The position numbers and the translations under genes were made by a program. Positions 26,557 to 34,557 of a stretch of DNA of 64,000 nt are shown piece after piece. Below the pieces are notes generated by a model that was not told where the DNA came from, did not search any database, and saw only the letters and a program-made list of their open reading frames with translations. Each line of letters starts with the position of its first letter. Position 1 is the first letter of the stretch. This DNA comes from UBA7398 sp964567545 (GTDB taxonomy: Bacteria > Actinomycetota > Actinomycetes > Nanopelagicales > Nanopelagicaceae): contig CAZMNB010000003.1 of NCBI GenBank assembly GCA_964567545.1, positions 3,151 through 67,150 of the forward strand. Reading direction: 5' to 3'.

Positions 26557-27777
26557 TTATTTAGCATATGGCCAAATCATTTTTGCTTCTGCGTCACGCC
26601 TTGGCCAGACCGTTAATATCTTTCCTTTTTGAATTTGAATAACTGACATTGGTTTATATGTGTTCTGTCCAGTTGAATCAAATTTTATCTTCCCGAAGAA
26701 AGAAAGTGTGTCTAGGCCAACCAACGCAGCTTTAACATTATCGGGATCAATAGATTTTGCTCGTTCAATGGCTAGCACCATCGCGAGGCATGCTGCGGTC
26801 GCTTCAGCGTTGTGATAAGTCGCTTGATGTCCAAATCTGGCTGCAAATTCAGTGTCGTAATTTTTTGCAGTACCGAAATAGTTATCTTGGCCTTTAGCGG
26901 TTCTCGTCCATTGTGTTGAACCCAAAACATTCTCTGCTAATGGTCCGAGAGTTGTAGCAAAATCCAGAATCGGTGGCGCAACTGTTTCAGCAAACATTTG
27001 CGGCACGACGCCAAGTTCTTTCGATTGCTTAATTAATGCAACGCCTTCTACGAAATGGACTGAGCCGATAATGACATCAGGTTTGCTTGCCTTTACCTTA
27101 TTGAGTGCCGCGCTAACGTCAGAAGTTGCATTTGGGAAATATTCAGGACCAATAATTGTGTATCCAAGTGCGGTGGCGGTTTTTACACCACCTGCAATAA
27201 CGGTTTTTGAAAACCCATCATCAGCTGATAAAAATGCCATCTTAACCGGCTTAGTTTTTGCTAGTTCATTTATTGCCTTTACCATACTAGAGGCATATTC
27301 ACTTGCGGGAGACATTACATTAAATGTGCGGGTGTAACCTTTATTGAAAATGTTGTCATCAGCGCCACCAGAATCAACCATTGTTTGTTTGTTAATTTCA
27401 ACTACAGCGGCTTGTGCGTTTACGTTTGCTGATCCATAGGAACTCAAAATCAATTTAATTCCTTTGTCATTGAATTTTGTTAGATTCTGTGCTGCTACAT
27501 CTGGCTTTGAAGTATCGTCCTGGAAAACTATTTCGATTTGTTTCTGCTTTCCACCAATAGTTGCCCTTGTGCGCGAATTTACTTTCTCTTGGCAAAATTG
27601 ATAGCCCTCTTTAGTGAGGAGTCCTTCTTTGGCCAACGAACCGGTCAACGGTACCGATGCGCCGATTGTGATTGTTAAAACGTCAGCTGCATTTGCACTT
27701 TGAATTGAGTTCACTCCGAGTGAAATCAATGTGCATACCGAAGCAATCGCAGCGAACTTTCTTGGATTTTTATGCAT
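26557..27777 (-). CDS. Liv-type periplasmic binding protein
   Basis: A 406-residue secreted type 1 periplasmic binding protein of the LivK/AmiC group. A signal peptide ends near residue 31 at SANA-AD (AxA-type cleavage, no lipobox Cys). The mature protein starts with the family pattern TIGASVPLTGSLAKEGLLTKEGY. It is the first gene of the livKHMGF-order operon. A long form such as this, with the ECQ-like small-amino-acid contacts not obvious, fits Liv-family members that bind aromatic or amide ligands; this remains inference. The promoter should lie in the 146-base spacer to 27924, which also has a CACTC-N8-GAGTG inverted repeat (27823-27840). Confidence 0.9.
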   Translation of the reverse strand: MHKNPRKFAAIASVCTLISLGVNSIQSANAADVLTITIGASVPLTGSLAKEGLLTKEGYQFCQEKVNSRTRATIGGKQKQIEIVFQDDTSKPDVAAQNLTKFNDKGIKLILSSYGSANVNAQAAVVEINKQTMVDSGGADDNIFNKGYTRTFNVMSPASEYASSMVKAINELAKTKPVKMAFLSADDGFSKTVIAGGVKTATALGYTIIGPEYFPNATSDVSAALNKVKASKPDVIIGSVHFVEGVALIKQSKELGVVPQMFAETVAPPILDFATTLGPLAENVLGSTQWTRTAKGQDNYFGTAKNYDTEFAARFGHQATYHNAEATAACLAMVLAIERAKSIDPDNVKAALVGLDTLSFFGKIKFDSTGQNTYKPMSVIQIQKGKILTVWPRRDAEAKMIWPYAK

Positions 27778-27923
27778 ATCAAACTCCCTTTCCTGAGAGT
27801 TGTTAAATTAGTCAAGAAAGTAACACTCTAGAATTGGAGTGCAATTGAATTGGTGAGGGGTACCTCTAAAGGTTTTAGGCGTATACCGCCGCTAGGTTAT
27901 GTTTCAGCGCAACGTACAAATGG

Positions 27924-28724
27924 TTATTGCCGATATTGATTGAAATTAGGTGGTCGCTTTTCGTTAAAAGCTTTGCCACCTTCCTTAGATTCGTCGGTAT
28001 CGGTATACAAATCTAAAACATCAAAGGCGAGTGATTGAATGCCACCAATATGATCGGAGTCTGCATTAAAAGAATGCTTTAAAGTTTTTAGCGCAGTAGG
28101 TGAGAGGGAGGCAACTTTTTTTGCCCACTCACGTGCGCTTTCAATTAATAGATTGGGTGCAACAACTTTATTAACTAAACCCCATCGCTCAGCAGTTGCA
28201 GCATCGTACTGATCGCAGAGGAACCAAATTTCGCGGGCGCGCTTCTCGCCAACTACCCGAGCTAAATATGCGGTACCAAAACCGGCATCGAAAGATCCAA
28301 CGCGAGGACCAACTTGACCAAATTTTGCTGTTTCCGAAGCTATTGATAAATCAGATAGGACATGCAGTACGTGTCCGCCACCAATTGCGAAACCGTTGAC
28401 AGCCGCAATTACCGGTTTAGGAACTGCGCGAATCAATTTATGTAGCGATTCAATTTCAAACATTCCAGTTTCAGTTTCACCGTAACCACCAGTTGTGGCT
28501 CGCTCTTTTTGGTCGCCACCAGTACAGAAAGCTTTCTCGCCAGCACCAGTAAGAATAATTGCACCAACTTTTTTATCGACCCAGGCGTATTTAAAAGCCG
28601 CTAACAACTCATCAACAGTCCGACCACGTAGTGCGTTGTAGCGATCTGGACGGTTAATCGTAATCGTTGCAATTAATTCCGATACTTCGTAAGTGATATC
28701 GGTGAATTCGCCCAGTTTAATCAT
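27924..28724 (-). CDS. BadI/MenB-type crotonase, candidate ring-opening 2-oxocyclohexanecarbonyl-CoA hydrolase
   Basis: A 266-residue crotonase-family enzyme of the MenB/BadI branch. Oxyanion-hole segments are FCTGGDQ near residue 67 and GFAIGGGHVLH near 112; GQVGPRVGSFDAGFGTAYLARVVG near 140 is shared by MenB and BadI. MenB closes the naphthoate ring, while BadI hydrolytically opens 2-oxocyclohexanecarbonyl-CoA to pimelyl-CoA. The C-terminal LYTDTDESKEG resembles what I recall for BadI more than MenB. The gene is 9 bases downstream of a thiolase and no menaquinone genes are near, so ring opening of a 2-aminobenzoyl-CoA-derived intermediate is my preferred role. True MenB cannot be excluded. 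Confidence 0.78.
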   Translation of the reverse strand: MIKLGEFTDITYEVSELIATITINRPDRYNALRGRTVDELLAAFKYAWVDKKVGAIILTGAGEKAFCTGGDQKERATTGGYGETETGMFEIESLHKLIRAVPKPVIAAVNGFAIGGGHVLHVLSDLSIASETAKFGQVGPRVGSFDAGFGTAYLARVVGEKRAREIWFLCDQYDAATAERWGLVNKVVAPNLLIESAREWAKKVASLSPTALKTLKHSFNADSDHIGGIQSLAFDVLDLYTDTDESKEGGKAFNEKRPPNFNQYRQ

Positions 28725-28733
28725 GGCGCTACT

Positions 28734-29924
28734 TTACTCGGCAACTTCAATTACCACGGCGATGCCAAGACCTACTCCGATACAAGCGGCTGCAATACCA
28801 ATTCCGCCGCCCTGGCGCTTTAATTCGCGGGCACAATCAACGATTACCCGAGCCGCTGATCCACCGATTGGGTGACCCATCGCAATCGCCCCACCATTTA
28901 TATTTACCTGATCTGGGTTAATTTCTGGGATTTCATGAAGGACCGTTAAAACCATTGAGGCAAAGGCTTCATTTATCTCCCAAACCTTAATATCGCTTAC
29001 TTTCTTATCAACTTTCTTTAAAACTTTATGTATAGCAGTTACTGGTGCACGCGAGAATTCATTTGGTTTTGTTGCGGTTACTTGAGTTGCAAGAATTCGA
29101 CCAATTCCAGGAAGACCAAGTTCGGCACAGTTAATTTCATTCGTAATAAGCATTGCGACTGCGCCATCATTGATTGGTGATGAATTTCCAGCCGTTCCAG
29201 TTCCGCCTTCAGAAAATGCGGATGGTAAATTGGCAAGTTTTTCTAAGGAGGTATCGCGGCGGATTGATTCATCAATGGTTAAGCCGTTAAATGGAAGTGC
29301 AAAATCATCATGTATTTTCTTATCCCAAGCGATTGCTGCGCGTTGGTGCGAGCGGAGTGACCACTCATCTACATGCGCACGAGTGATGCCAAACCTTTGA
29401 CTAACTTCTTCGGCACAACGTCCCAAACTTTGTACCCAGTTTTCTGGAAATTTCGGATTGGTCATGCGCCAACCAACCGTAGATTGGTGTAGTTCTAAAT
29501 CATTTGTAGATTCAGGCTTATTTTTAGAACCTCGTTCCACAATCCATGGTGCTCGTGACATTGATTCCACTCCGCCAGCAATCACATAGTTGTAATCTCC
29601 AAGTCGAATCGCACGTGAAGCTTGAATTACCGCCTCACCTCCAGAACCGCAGAGGCGATTTATCGTGGCTCCTGGAATGCTTTCTGGAAGTCCAGCTAGC
29701 AGCGCACCCATTCGTGCAACATTTCGATTATCTTCACCAGCACCATTTGCATCGCCCATGATCACATCATCAATTAATTCTGGATTTAAGTTAGGAACTT
29801 TCTTAACCAATTCAGAAATTGTAAATCCCAATAAATCATCGGGACGAACTTTAGAGAGAGCGCCAAAATAAGCGCCAAATGGGGTTCTTACCGCAGCAGC
29901 GATGATGGCTTTGTGCTCTTGCAT
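28734..29924 (-). CDS. Acetyl-CoA acyltransferase (thiolase)
   Basis: A 396-residue thiolase of biosynthetic/degradative type. Nucleophilic Cys92 is in NRLCGSGGEAV, the His of NINGGAIAMGHPIGG is near residue 350 and the second Cys is in AAACIGVG near 380. It would cleave a 3-oxoacyl-CoA with CoA as the last step of a beta-oxidation-like sequence. It is the first gene of a two-gene unit with the BadI-like hydrolase and is divergent across 101 bases from the SDR-RidA-synthetase operon, so both units may share control. PcaF/PaaJ-like substrates such as 3-oxoadipyl-CoA are possible. Confidence 0.92.
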   Translation of the reverse strand: MQEHKAIIAAAVRTPFGAYFGALSKVRPDDLLGFTISELVKKVPNLNPELIDDVIMGDANGAGEDNRNVARMGALLAGLPESIPGATINRLCGSGGEAVIQASRAIRLGDYNYVIAGGVESMSRAPWIVERGSKNKPESTNDLELHQSTVGWRMTNPKFPENWVQSLGRCAEEVSQRFGITRAHVDEWSLRSHQRAAIAWDKKIHDDFALPFNGLTIDESIRRDTSLEKLANLPSAFSEGGTGTAGNSSPINDGAVAMLITNEINCAELGLPGIGRILATQVTATKPNEFSRAPVTAIHKVLKKVDKKVSDIKVWEINEAFASMVLTVLHEIPEINPDQVNINGGAIAMGHPIGGSAARVIVDCARELKRQGGGIGIAAACIGVGLGIAVVIEVAE

Positions 29925-29959
29925 GTAGCGTATTATTGACCATCCGCAGTATTACTCGC

Positions 29960-29979
29960 CATTAACATGACGTTTAATG
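29960..29979. promoter_or_regulatory. Inverted repeat in the divergent promoter region, candidate operator
   Basis: The 101-base spacer between the divergent thiolase and SDR starts holds CATTAA (29960-29965), an 8-base spacer, and TTAATG (29974-29979), an exact 6-bp inverted repeat near its middle. A single regulator bound here could control both transcription units. No regulator gene lies in the window, and a 6-bp AT-rich repeat can arise by chance. Confidence 0.3.
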
Positions 29980-30025
29980 AAACGATATTACGCACATCGT
30001 GCGCTTACGGAGGGGGATTTCTTAA

Positions 30026-30793
30026 ATGGATCGACAACTCCGGATATTGGTAACTGGCGCAGGACGCGGTATCGGTAAAGCTATCGTTTCGCAATTAAAA
30101 AACGATCCACTAAAACATAAAATTGCAGTTACTGCTCGAACCGAATCTGAATTGAATGAAGTTGTTTCCGGAGCACTTGGAGAGACTCTTGTGATCGCCG
30201 CTGATGCAACTTCTGCAAATGTTCCCAATCAAATTATTGAGAAAATGATTTCTACATGGGGTGGGGTAGATGTCATCATTCTCAATGCGGGCGAAGCAGA
30301 TGTACAGAAGATTGAAGACACTTCAGATGTAATTTGGGAAAAGACGCTAGCGATAAATGCCACGGCACCATTTAGATTTATTAGAGCGGCAACGCCAACA
30401 ATGAAAACGCAGAACTATGGTCGGATAATTGTGATTGCTAGCATCGCAGGCTTAATGGGTGAGGCATTTGTTACCGCTTATACCGCCTCAAAGCACGCGG
30501 TTGTCGGAGTTGTGCGGGCTAGCGCAGTCGAGTTAAGTAAGTATGGAATAACGGTTAATGCGTTATGCCCAGGTTATGTTGATACGCCAATGCTAGATAA
30601 AGGTTTAGATGTTACCGCTGCCAGAACTGGCAAAACTCGAGATGAGCTGAGAGCTGCACTTGCCGTAAAACAACCGGGTGGCCGACTGTTGACCGCAAAT
30701 GAAGTTGCGGATGCCGCACTTGCCTTTATTGATAACGGTGAATCCGGCCAAGCACATTGGTTGGATGCAGCAACGATTGGGGAGAAAAAATGA
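30026..30793 (+). CDS. Short-chain dehydrogenase/reductase, first gene of the RidA operon
   Basis: A 255-residue classical SDR. Motifs are TGAGRGIG at 10-17, NAGE near 87, Ser139 (VIASIAG), Tyr152 and Lys156 (YTASK). The basic residue after the second strand (TARTES) suggests NADP(H). It resembles 3-hydroxyacyl-CoA dehydrogenases of aromatic pathways. A strong ribosome site (GGAGGGGG, 30009-30016) lies 9 bases from the ATG. The stop overlaps the RidA start as ATGA. In the proposed pathway it could reduce the 5-oxo group of the dearomatised ring or oxidise a later 3-hydroxyacyl-CoA; both are inference. Confidence 0.87.
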   Translation: MDRQLRILVTGAGRGIGKAIVSQLKNDPLKHKIAVTARTESELNEVVSGALGETLVIAADATSANVPNQIIEKMISTWGGVDVIILNAGEADVQKIEDTSDVIWEKTLAINATAPFRFIRAATPTMKTQNYGRIIVIASIAGLMGEAFVTAYTASKHAVVGVVRASAVELSKYGITVNALCPGYVDTPMLDKGLDVTAARTGKTRDELRAALAVKQPGGRLLTANEVADAALAFIDNGESGQAHWLDAATIGEKK

Positions 30794-31188
30794 AAAAGTT
30801 CGATCGAATAAACCCAACTTCGCTTGCTGCGCCGATTGGATTTTCACATGCAGTCGCAACTGAGGGCGGCAAGTTAGTATTTCTTGCAGGTCAAACAGCG
30901 CTAAATAAAGAAGGTGTAATAGTTGGAAATGGCATTGTTGAACAATTTGAAAAAGCTCTCACAAATCTATTAACCGCTCTATTTGAGGCTGGCGGAAAAC
31001 CATCGGATATAGCAAAGTTATCAATCTTTTCCGTTAATCCTGAGAATTACCGCGAGAATGCGCGTGAAATCGGAAAAGTTTGGCAGCGCTTAGTTGGAAA
31101 AGAATTCCCAGCAATGACGCTAGTTGGCGTTACTCGGCTTTGGGATATCGAAGCGCTGGTAGAGATTGAAGGGTTTGCAGTTCTTTAA
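30790..31188 (+). CDS. RidA/YjgF-family enamine/imine deaminase
   Basis: A 132-residue RidA-superfamily protein. The family pattern is seen in GGKLVFLAGQTALNKEG, a middle helix EQFEKALTNLLTALFEAGGKPSDI and the C-terminal FPAMTLVGVTRLWDIEALVEIEG. The usual catalytic Arg of RidA (R105 type) appears as the Arg of GVTRL, and the terminal acid is in VEIEG. ATG 30790 is chosen for its ATGA overlap with the SDR. RidA proteins hydrolyse enamines or imines; the related 2-aminomuconate deaminase acts in anthranilate-type catabolism. The product of 2-aminobenzoyl-CoA monooxygenase/reductase is itself a cyclic enamine, so this enzyme could release its ammonia. The next gene starts in the stop codon (TAATG). 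Confidence 0.88.
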   Translation: MKKFDRINPTSLAAPIGFSHAVATEGGKLVFLAGQTALNKEGVIVGNGIVEQFEKALTNLLTALFEAGGKPSDIAKLSIFSVNPENYRENAREIGKVWQRLVGKEFPAMTLVGVTRLWDIEALVEIEGFAVL

Positions 31189-32975
31189 TGAACAAACTTG
31201 CAAATCTTTGGTCAGCAAAATCAGTTGCAGTAATCGGAGCCACCGAGCGCGTTGGCGCAATGGGGCGATTACCCATTGAGTATCTATTAAAACATGGCTA
31301 TTCAGGTGAAATTTTTCCGGTAAATCCAAAAGGCGGAACCATATTAGGAATCGCTGCATTTACTTCGATCTCTGAAATTGGGAAGCCAATTGATTTAGCG
31401 CTGATCATGGTGCCGTCTACTTTGGTTGAAGCAGCAGTTATCGATTCTGCAAAAGCAGGAATTCCAGTTGTGACTGTGATGGCTTCGGGTTTTGCTGAAG
31501 CTGATGGAGAGGGTGCAATCGCGCAAGATAGGTTAGTAGCAATCGCTAAAAAATCCGGAATGCGATTAGTTGGTCCAAATTGCATTGGTTCAGTCGGCGG
31601 AAACTCAAAACTGACCGCAACATTCTCGCCAGTTTTTTCATCAGATAGCACAACGCTTTCTGCCGGATCACTTGCATTGGTTAGCCAATCTGGCGCTCTT
31701 GGTTATGGAACTTACTCGCTTGGATTAGATCGAGATTTACCAATAGGAGTAGTTGTTACTACTGGAAATGAAGCTGAGGTTAGCGCAATGGATATCGCAA
31801 CTGCGCTTTCTGAAGATGAAGATGTTTCCGGAATTTTGATTTATACCGAGGGTTTAACTGAGGTTGAGCAATTACGCGAAATTGCATCAAAGAAACCAAC
31901 CGCAATTTTAAAAGCTGGTCGCTCTGAAGCAGGTGCAGAAGCTGCCGCTTCACATACGGGCGCGCTAGCAACCGGTGATCGGGTAGTTGATGCTGCAATA
32001 AAAGCTACGGGAGCAGTACGCGTAAATAACGTTGAAGAGCTTCTTGATGCGGGCGCCGTTTTTACAACTGGCACAAAATTAACTGGCAAGCGAGTTGCAA
32101 TCATTACTACCTCTGGCGGAAGCGGAATCCTNNNNNNNNNNNNNNNNNNNNNNNNNNNNNNNNNNNNNNNNNNNNNNNNNNNNNNNNNNNNNNNNNNNNN
32201 NNNNNNNNNNNNNNNNNNNNNNNNNNNNNNNTTTCCAACTCCAGAACGTGCTGCGCGAGCACTTGAATTATTACGAGTAGTTTCTATCCCAATTCCAAAA
32301 TATTCACGAAAATCTCTAGTTGAGACAACAATTACTCCAGCTTTCGGTGCGAGCGAAGTGGAACTAAAAAATCTCTGGCAAAGCGCAGGCATTCCGGTTC
32401 CAGAATCAATTCTTGTTACCAATAAGAGTGAAGTAAGTTCCGCAGTTAAAAAAGTTGGCGGTCATGCCGTGTTGAAAGTGGTCATTCCAGGGCTATTGCA
32501 CAAGAGCGATGCTGGCGGAGTTGCTTTGAATATTAGCGAAATCGAAGCACCAGAAGTCTTTGATCAATTGATTGCAATTGCCAAAGGTGGGCAAGCGTCG
32601 GTACTAGTCGAAAGATTCGTTCCAAAAGGTGTGGAGGTGTTGGTTGGCATCACGCCGTCACCACTCGGACGTGTTTTAACAATTGGTGTTGGTGGTGTTT
32701 TAACTGAAGTTATTAATGACACCTCACTTCGACTGTTACCTGTAAGTAGCGACGATGTGAATGCCATGGTTAATGAAACTCGATTAGCAAAATTATTTGC
32801 TGGAGTTCGTGGTGCAGCTCCTTCTGATCGTGCTGCATTTATTGAGCTCGTGCTTAGAATCACAGATGCAACCGCTGGATGGGAAGATGGTTTTGAGTTA
32901 GACATAAACCCTGTAACTGTTCTCTCGGATGGTGCTTGGGTGTTGGATAGCGCTTACGTCGCAGCGAACAATTAA
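31188..32975 (+). CDS. ADP-forming acyl-CoA synthetase (acetate-CoA ligase family), interrupted by an assembly gap
   Basis: An NDP-forming acyl-CoA synthetase, with alpha and beta parts fused. It has an N-terminal CoA-binding domain (VIGATERVGAMGRLP), a succinyl-CoA-ligase-like domain with the phosphohistidine motif ASHTGALATG (His256), and a C-terminal ATP-grasp domain (GHAVLKVVIPGLLHKSDAGGV onward). The 100 N at 32132-32231 fall in the second flavodoxin-like domain; the frames on both sides match by the placeholder length. Only about 561 residues are real, while fused relatives are near 700, so roughly 130-150 residues are probably missing. The gene shares a base with RidA (TAATG). It could conserve the thioester energy of a pathway product as ATP or activate an acid. 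Confidence 0.88.
   Translation: MNKLANLWSAKSVAVIGATERVGAMGRLPIEYLLKHGYSGEIFPVNPKGGTILGIAAFTSISEIGKPIDLALIMVPSTLVEAAVIDSAKAGIPVVTVMASGFAEADGEGAIAQDRLVAIAKKSGMRLVGPNCIGSVGGNSKLTATFSPVFSSDSTTLSAGSLALVSQSGALGYGTYSLGLDRDLPIGVVVTTGNEAEVSAMDIATALSEDEDVSGILIYTEGLTEVEQLREIASKKPTAILKAGRSEAGAEAAASHTGALATGDRVVDAAIKATGAVRVNNVEELLDAGAVFTTGTKLTGKRVAIITTSGGSGIXXXXXXXXXXXXXXXXXXXXXXXXXXXXXXXXXXFPTPERAARALELLRVVSIPIPKYSRKSLVETTITPAFGASEVELKNLWQSAGIPVPESILVTNKSEVSSAVKKVGGHAVLKVVIPGLLHKSDAGGVALNISEIEAPEVFDQLIAIAKGGQASVLVERFVPKGVEVLVGITPSPLGRVLTIGVGGVLTEVINDTSLRLLPVSSDDVNAMVNETRLAKLFAGVRGAAPSDRAAFIELVLRITDATAGWEDGFELDINPVTVLSDGAWVLDSAYVAANN
32132..32231. other. Scaffold gap of 100 N
   Basis: One run of exactly 100 undetermined bases lies inside the ADP-forming acyl-CoA synthetase gene. 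The round number indicates a default placeholder and not a measured distance. Comparison with the normal domain plan suggests the real missing sequence is nearer 400 bases. Confidence 0.99.
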
Positions 32976-32997
32976 GAGATTGAAATAGGAGAGCGCC

Positions 32998-34557
32998 ATG
33001 GATGTAGGAACGATTGTTGCCCGTTCCATGCGGCGTTATCGAGATCGAATTGCAGTTGAAGGACCAGAAGGTTCAATAACTTTTGGGGAAATTGGTTCCC
33101 GTATTTTCCAACTAGCACGTGCACTTAAAGAGCTAGGGCTCGCAGAAGGCGATCGAGTGTTAGATCTACAATCAAATCAAAATACTTATATTGAATCTGA
33201 TTTAGGTATTTCTAGCGCTGGACTCTGTCGTGTTGCACTTAATTATCGATTACACCCAAATGATTGGGTACGGATTACAAAAGATTGTGGCGCAAGAGTA
33301 TTGATAATGGATGCAAAGTTTTGGGATGAAGCAGCACCAGTACGTGAAATTGTGGATCACATAATTTTAATAAAAGGTGATCACGGTGGCACAATTAATT
33401 ACGAAAACTTTTTAGCTAAGCAATCAACTGAGCCACTTTTACTTGCCGTTAATCCAGATAGTTTGGTTTCTCTTAACTACTCAAGCGGAACAACTGGAAA
33501 TCCAAAAGGTGCAATTCGTACTCATAGAAACCGATTAGCGAGTTTAGGAAATATTGTTACTGATATTTTTGGCCGTACGCTAAACGAAAGTGATTGCTGG
33601 GTTCATGCGGGTCCAGTGACTCATACCAGCGGACTTTTTGTACTTCCATATTTCGCATTTGGCGCAAAGCAAATAGTGCAGGCTAAATATGAACCAGAAG
33701 CCCTTGTGGAAGCGATTCAAGATAGAGGTGCAAACGCAACAGCACTGGTTCCAACTATGGTGGCACGTTTACTTGCTATGGAAGATATGACCCGAGAAAG
33801 AATGTCGAATTTGAAAATGCTTGGCTACGCTGGTGCTCCAATGCCGCCGGAACAAATTCGTCAATGTTATGACCGAATTACCAAGAACATGGTGCAGTAC
33901 TACGGCTTAGTTGAAGCAATTCCGCCAGTAACAGTATTGAGCGCGGTAGATCATGAACTTGGACTATTTAAAGATCCAGAAATTCTTACCAGCGCTGGAA
34001 ACCCATGTACCACGGTGGAAATTCGAATTGTTGATGAGGCCGGAATTGATGTTCCGCAAGGTGAAATCGGCGAAGTCATTACACGTGGTGATCACGTGAT
34101 GCGCGGTTATTACGGAGCAGCTGGTAGCGATCCAACCGTTACAAAAGCGGTACGAGATGGTTGGTTACACACCGGCGATCTTGGTCGCTTAGATTTAGAT
34201 AATCGACTCTTTTTGGTTGACCGAAAAGGGGAGATGATTATTAGTGGCGGGTATAACATTTATCCACGAGAGATCGAAGATGTAATTGCAGAAGTTTTAG
34301 ATATCTCTGAAGTAGCAGTCATGGGTGTATTTGATGCAGAGTGGGGCCAACGAGTAGTCGCAATGGTGACGATGACACCAAACGCGACTACAAAAAGTGA
34401 TGAACTAATTAATAAGGTTTTAGAGCATTGCAAATCGCGAATGGCTACCTATAAGAAACCAAAAGAAGTTTTGATTGTTGATGAATTCCCATTAAATTCT
34501 ACGGGCAAAATTGCAAAGAAGATTTTAAAAAAACAACTCGAAGATAGAAATAAATAA
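32998..34557 (+). CDS. AMP-forming aryl/acyl-CoA ligase, candidate 2-aminobenzoate-CoA ligase
   Basis: A 519-residue member of the ANL superfamily, which activates a carboxylic acid to its CoA thioester through an acyl-adenylate. The P-loop-like motif SSGTTGNPKG is near residue 164, the A8 region GWLHTGDLGRLD near 389, GGYNIYPREIEDVI near 415 and the catalytic C-terminal Lys in STGKIAKKIL. A ribosome site AGGAG lies 5 bases upstream. It overlaps the mutase gene by one base (TAATG). Anthranilate is an attractive substrate because the window encodes the enzyme type that acts on 2-aminobenzoyl-CoA. Fatty or other aromatic acids remain possible. Confidence 0.85.
   Translation: MDVGTIVARSMRRYRDRIAVEGPEGSITFGEIGSRIFQLARALKELGLAEGDRVLDLQSNQNTYIESDLGISSAGLCRVALNYRLHPNDWVRITKDCGARVLIMDAKFWDEAAPVREIVDHIILIKGDHGGTINYENFLAKQSTEPLLLAVNPDSLVSLNYSSGTTGNPKGAIRTHRNRLASLGNIVTDIFGRTLNESDCWVHAGPVTHTSGLFVLPYFAFGAKQIVQAKYEPEALVEAIQDRGANATALVPTMVARLLAMEDMTRERMSNLKMLGYAGAPMPPEQIRQCYDRITKNMVQYYGLVEAIPPVTVLSAVDHELGLFKDPEILTSAGNPCTTVEIRIVDEAGIDVPQGEIGEVITRGDHVMRGYYGAAGSDPTVTKAVRDGWLHTGDLGRLDLDNRLFLVDRKGEMIISGGYNIYPREIEDVIAEVLDISEVAVMGVFDAEWGQRVVAMVTMTPNATTKSDELINKVLEHCKSRMATYKKPKEVLIVDEFPLNSTGKIAKKILKKQLEDRNK

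Noticed and set aside
27823..27840. CACTC-N8-GAGTG inverted repeat as a second CIRCE
   Set aside because: The arms lack the TTAG/CTAA ends, and the downstream gene is a transporter binding protein; only a weak candidate operator.
31841..32422. Minus-strand open frame spanning the N gap
   Set aside because: It is antisense to the acyl-CoA synthetase and its continuity rests on undetermined bases.
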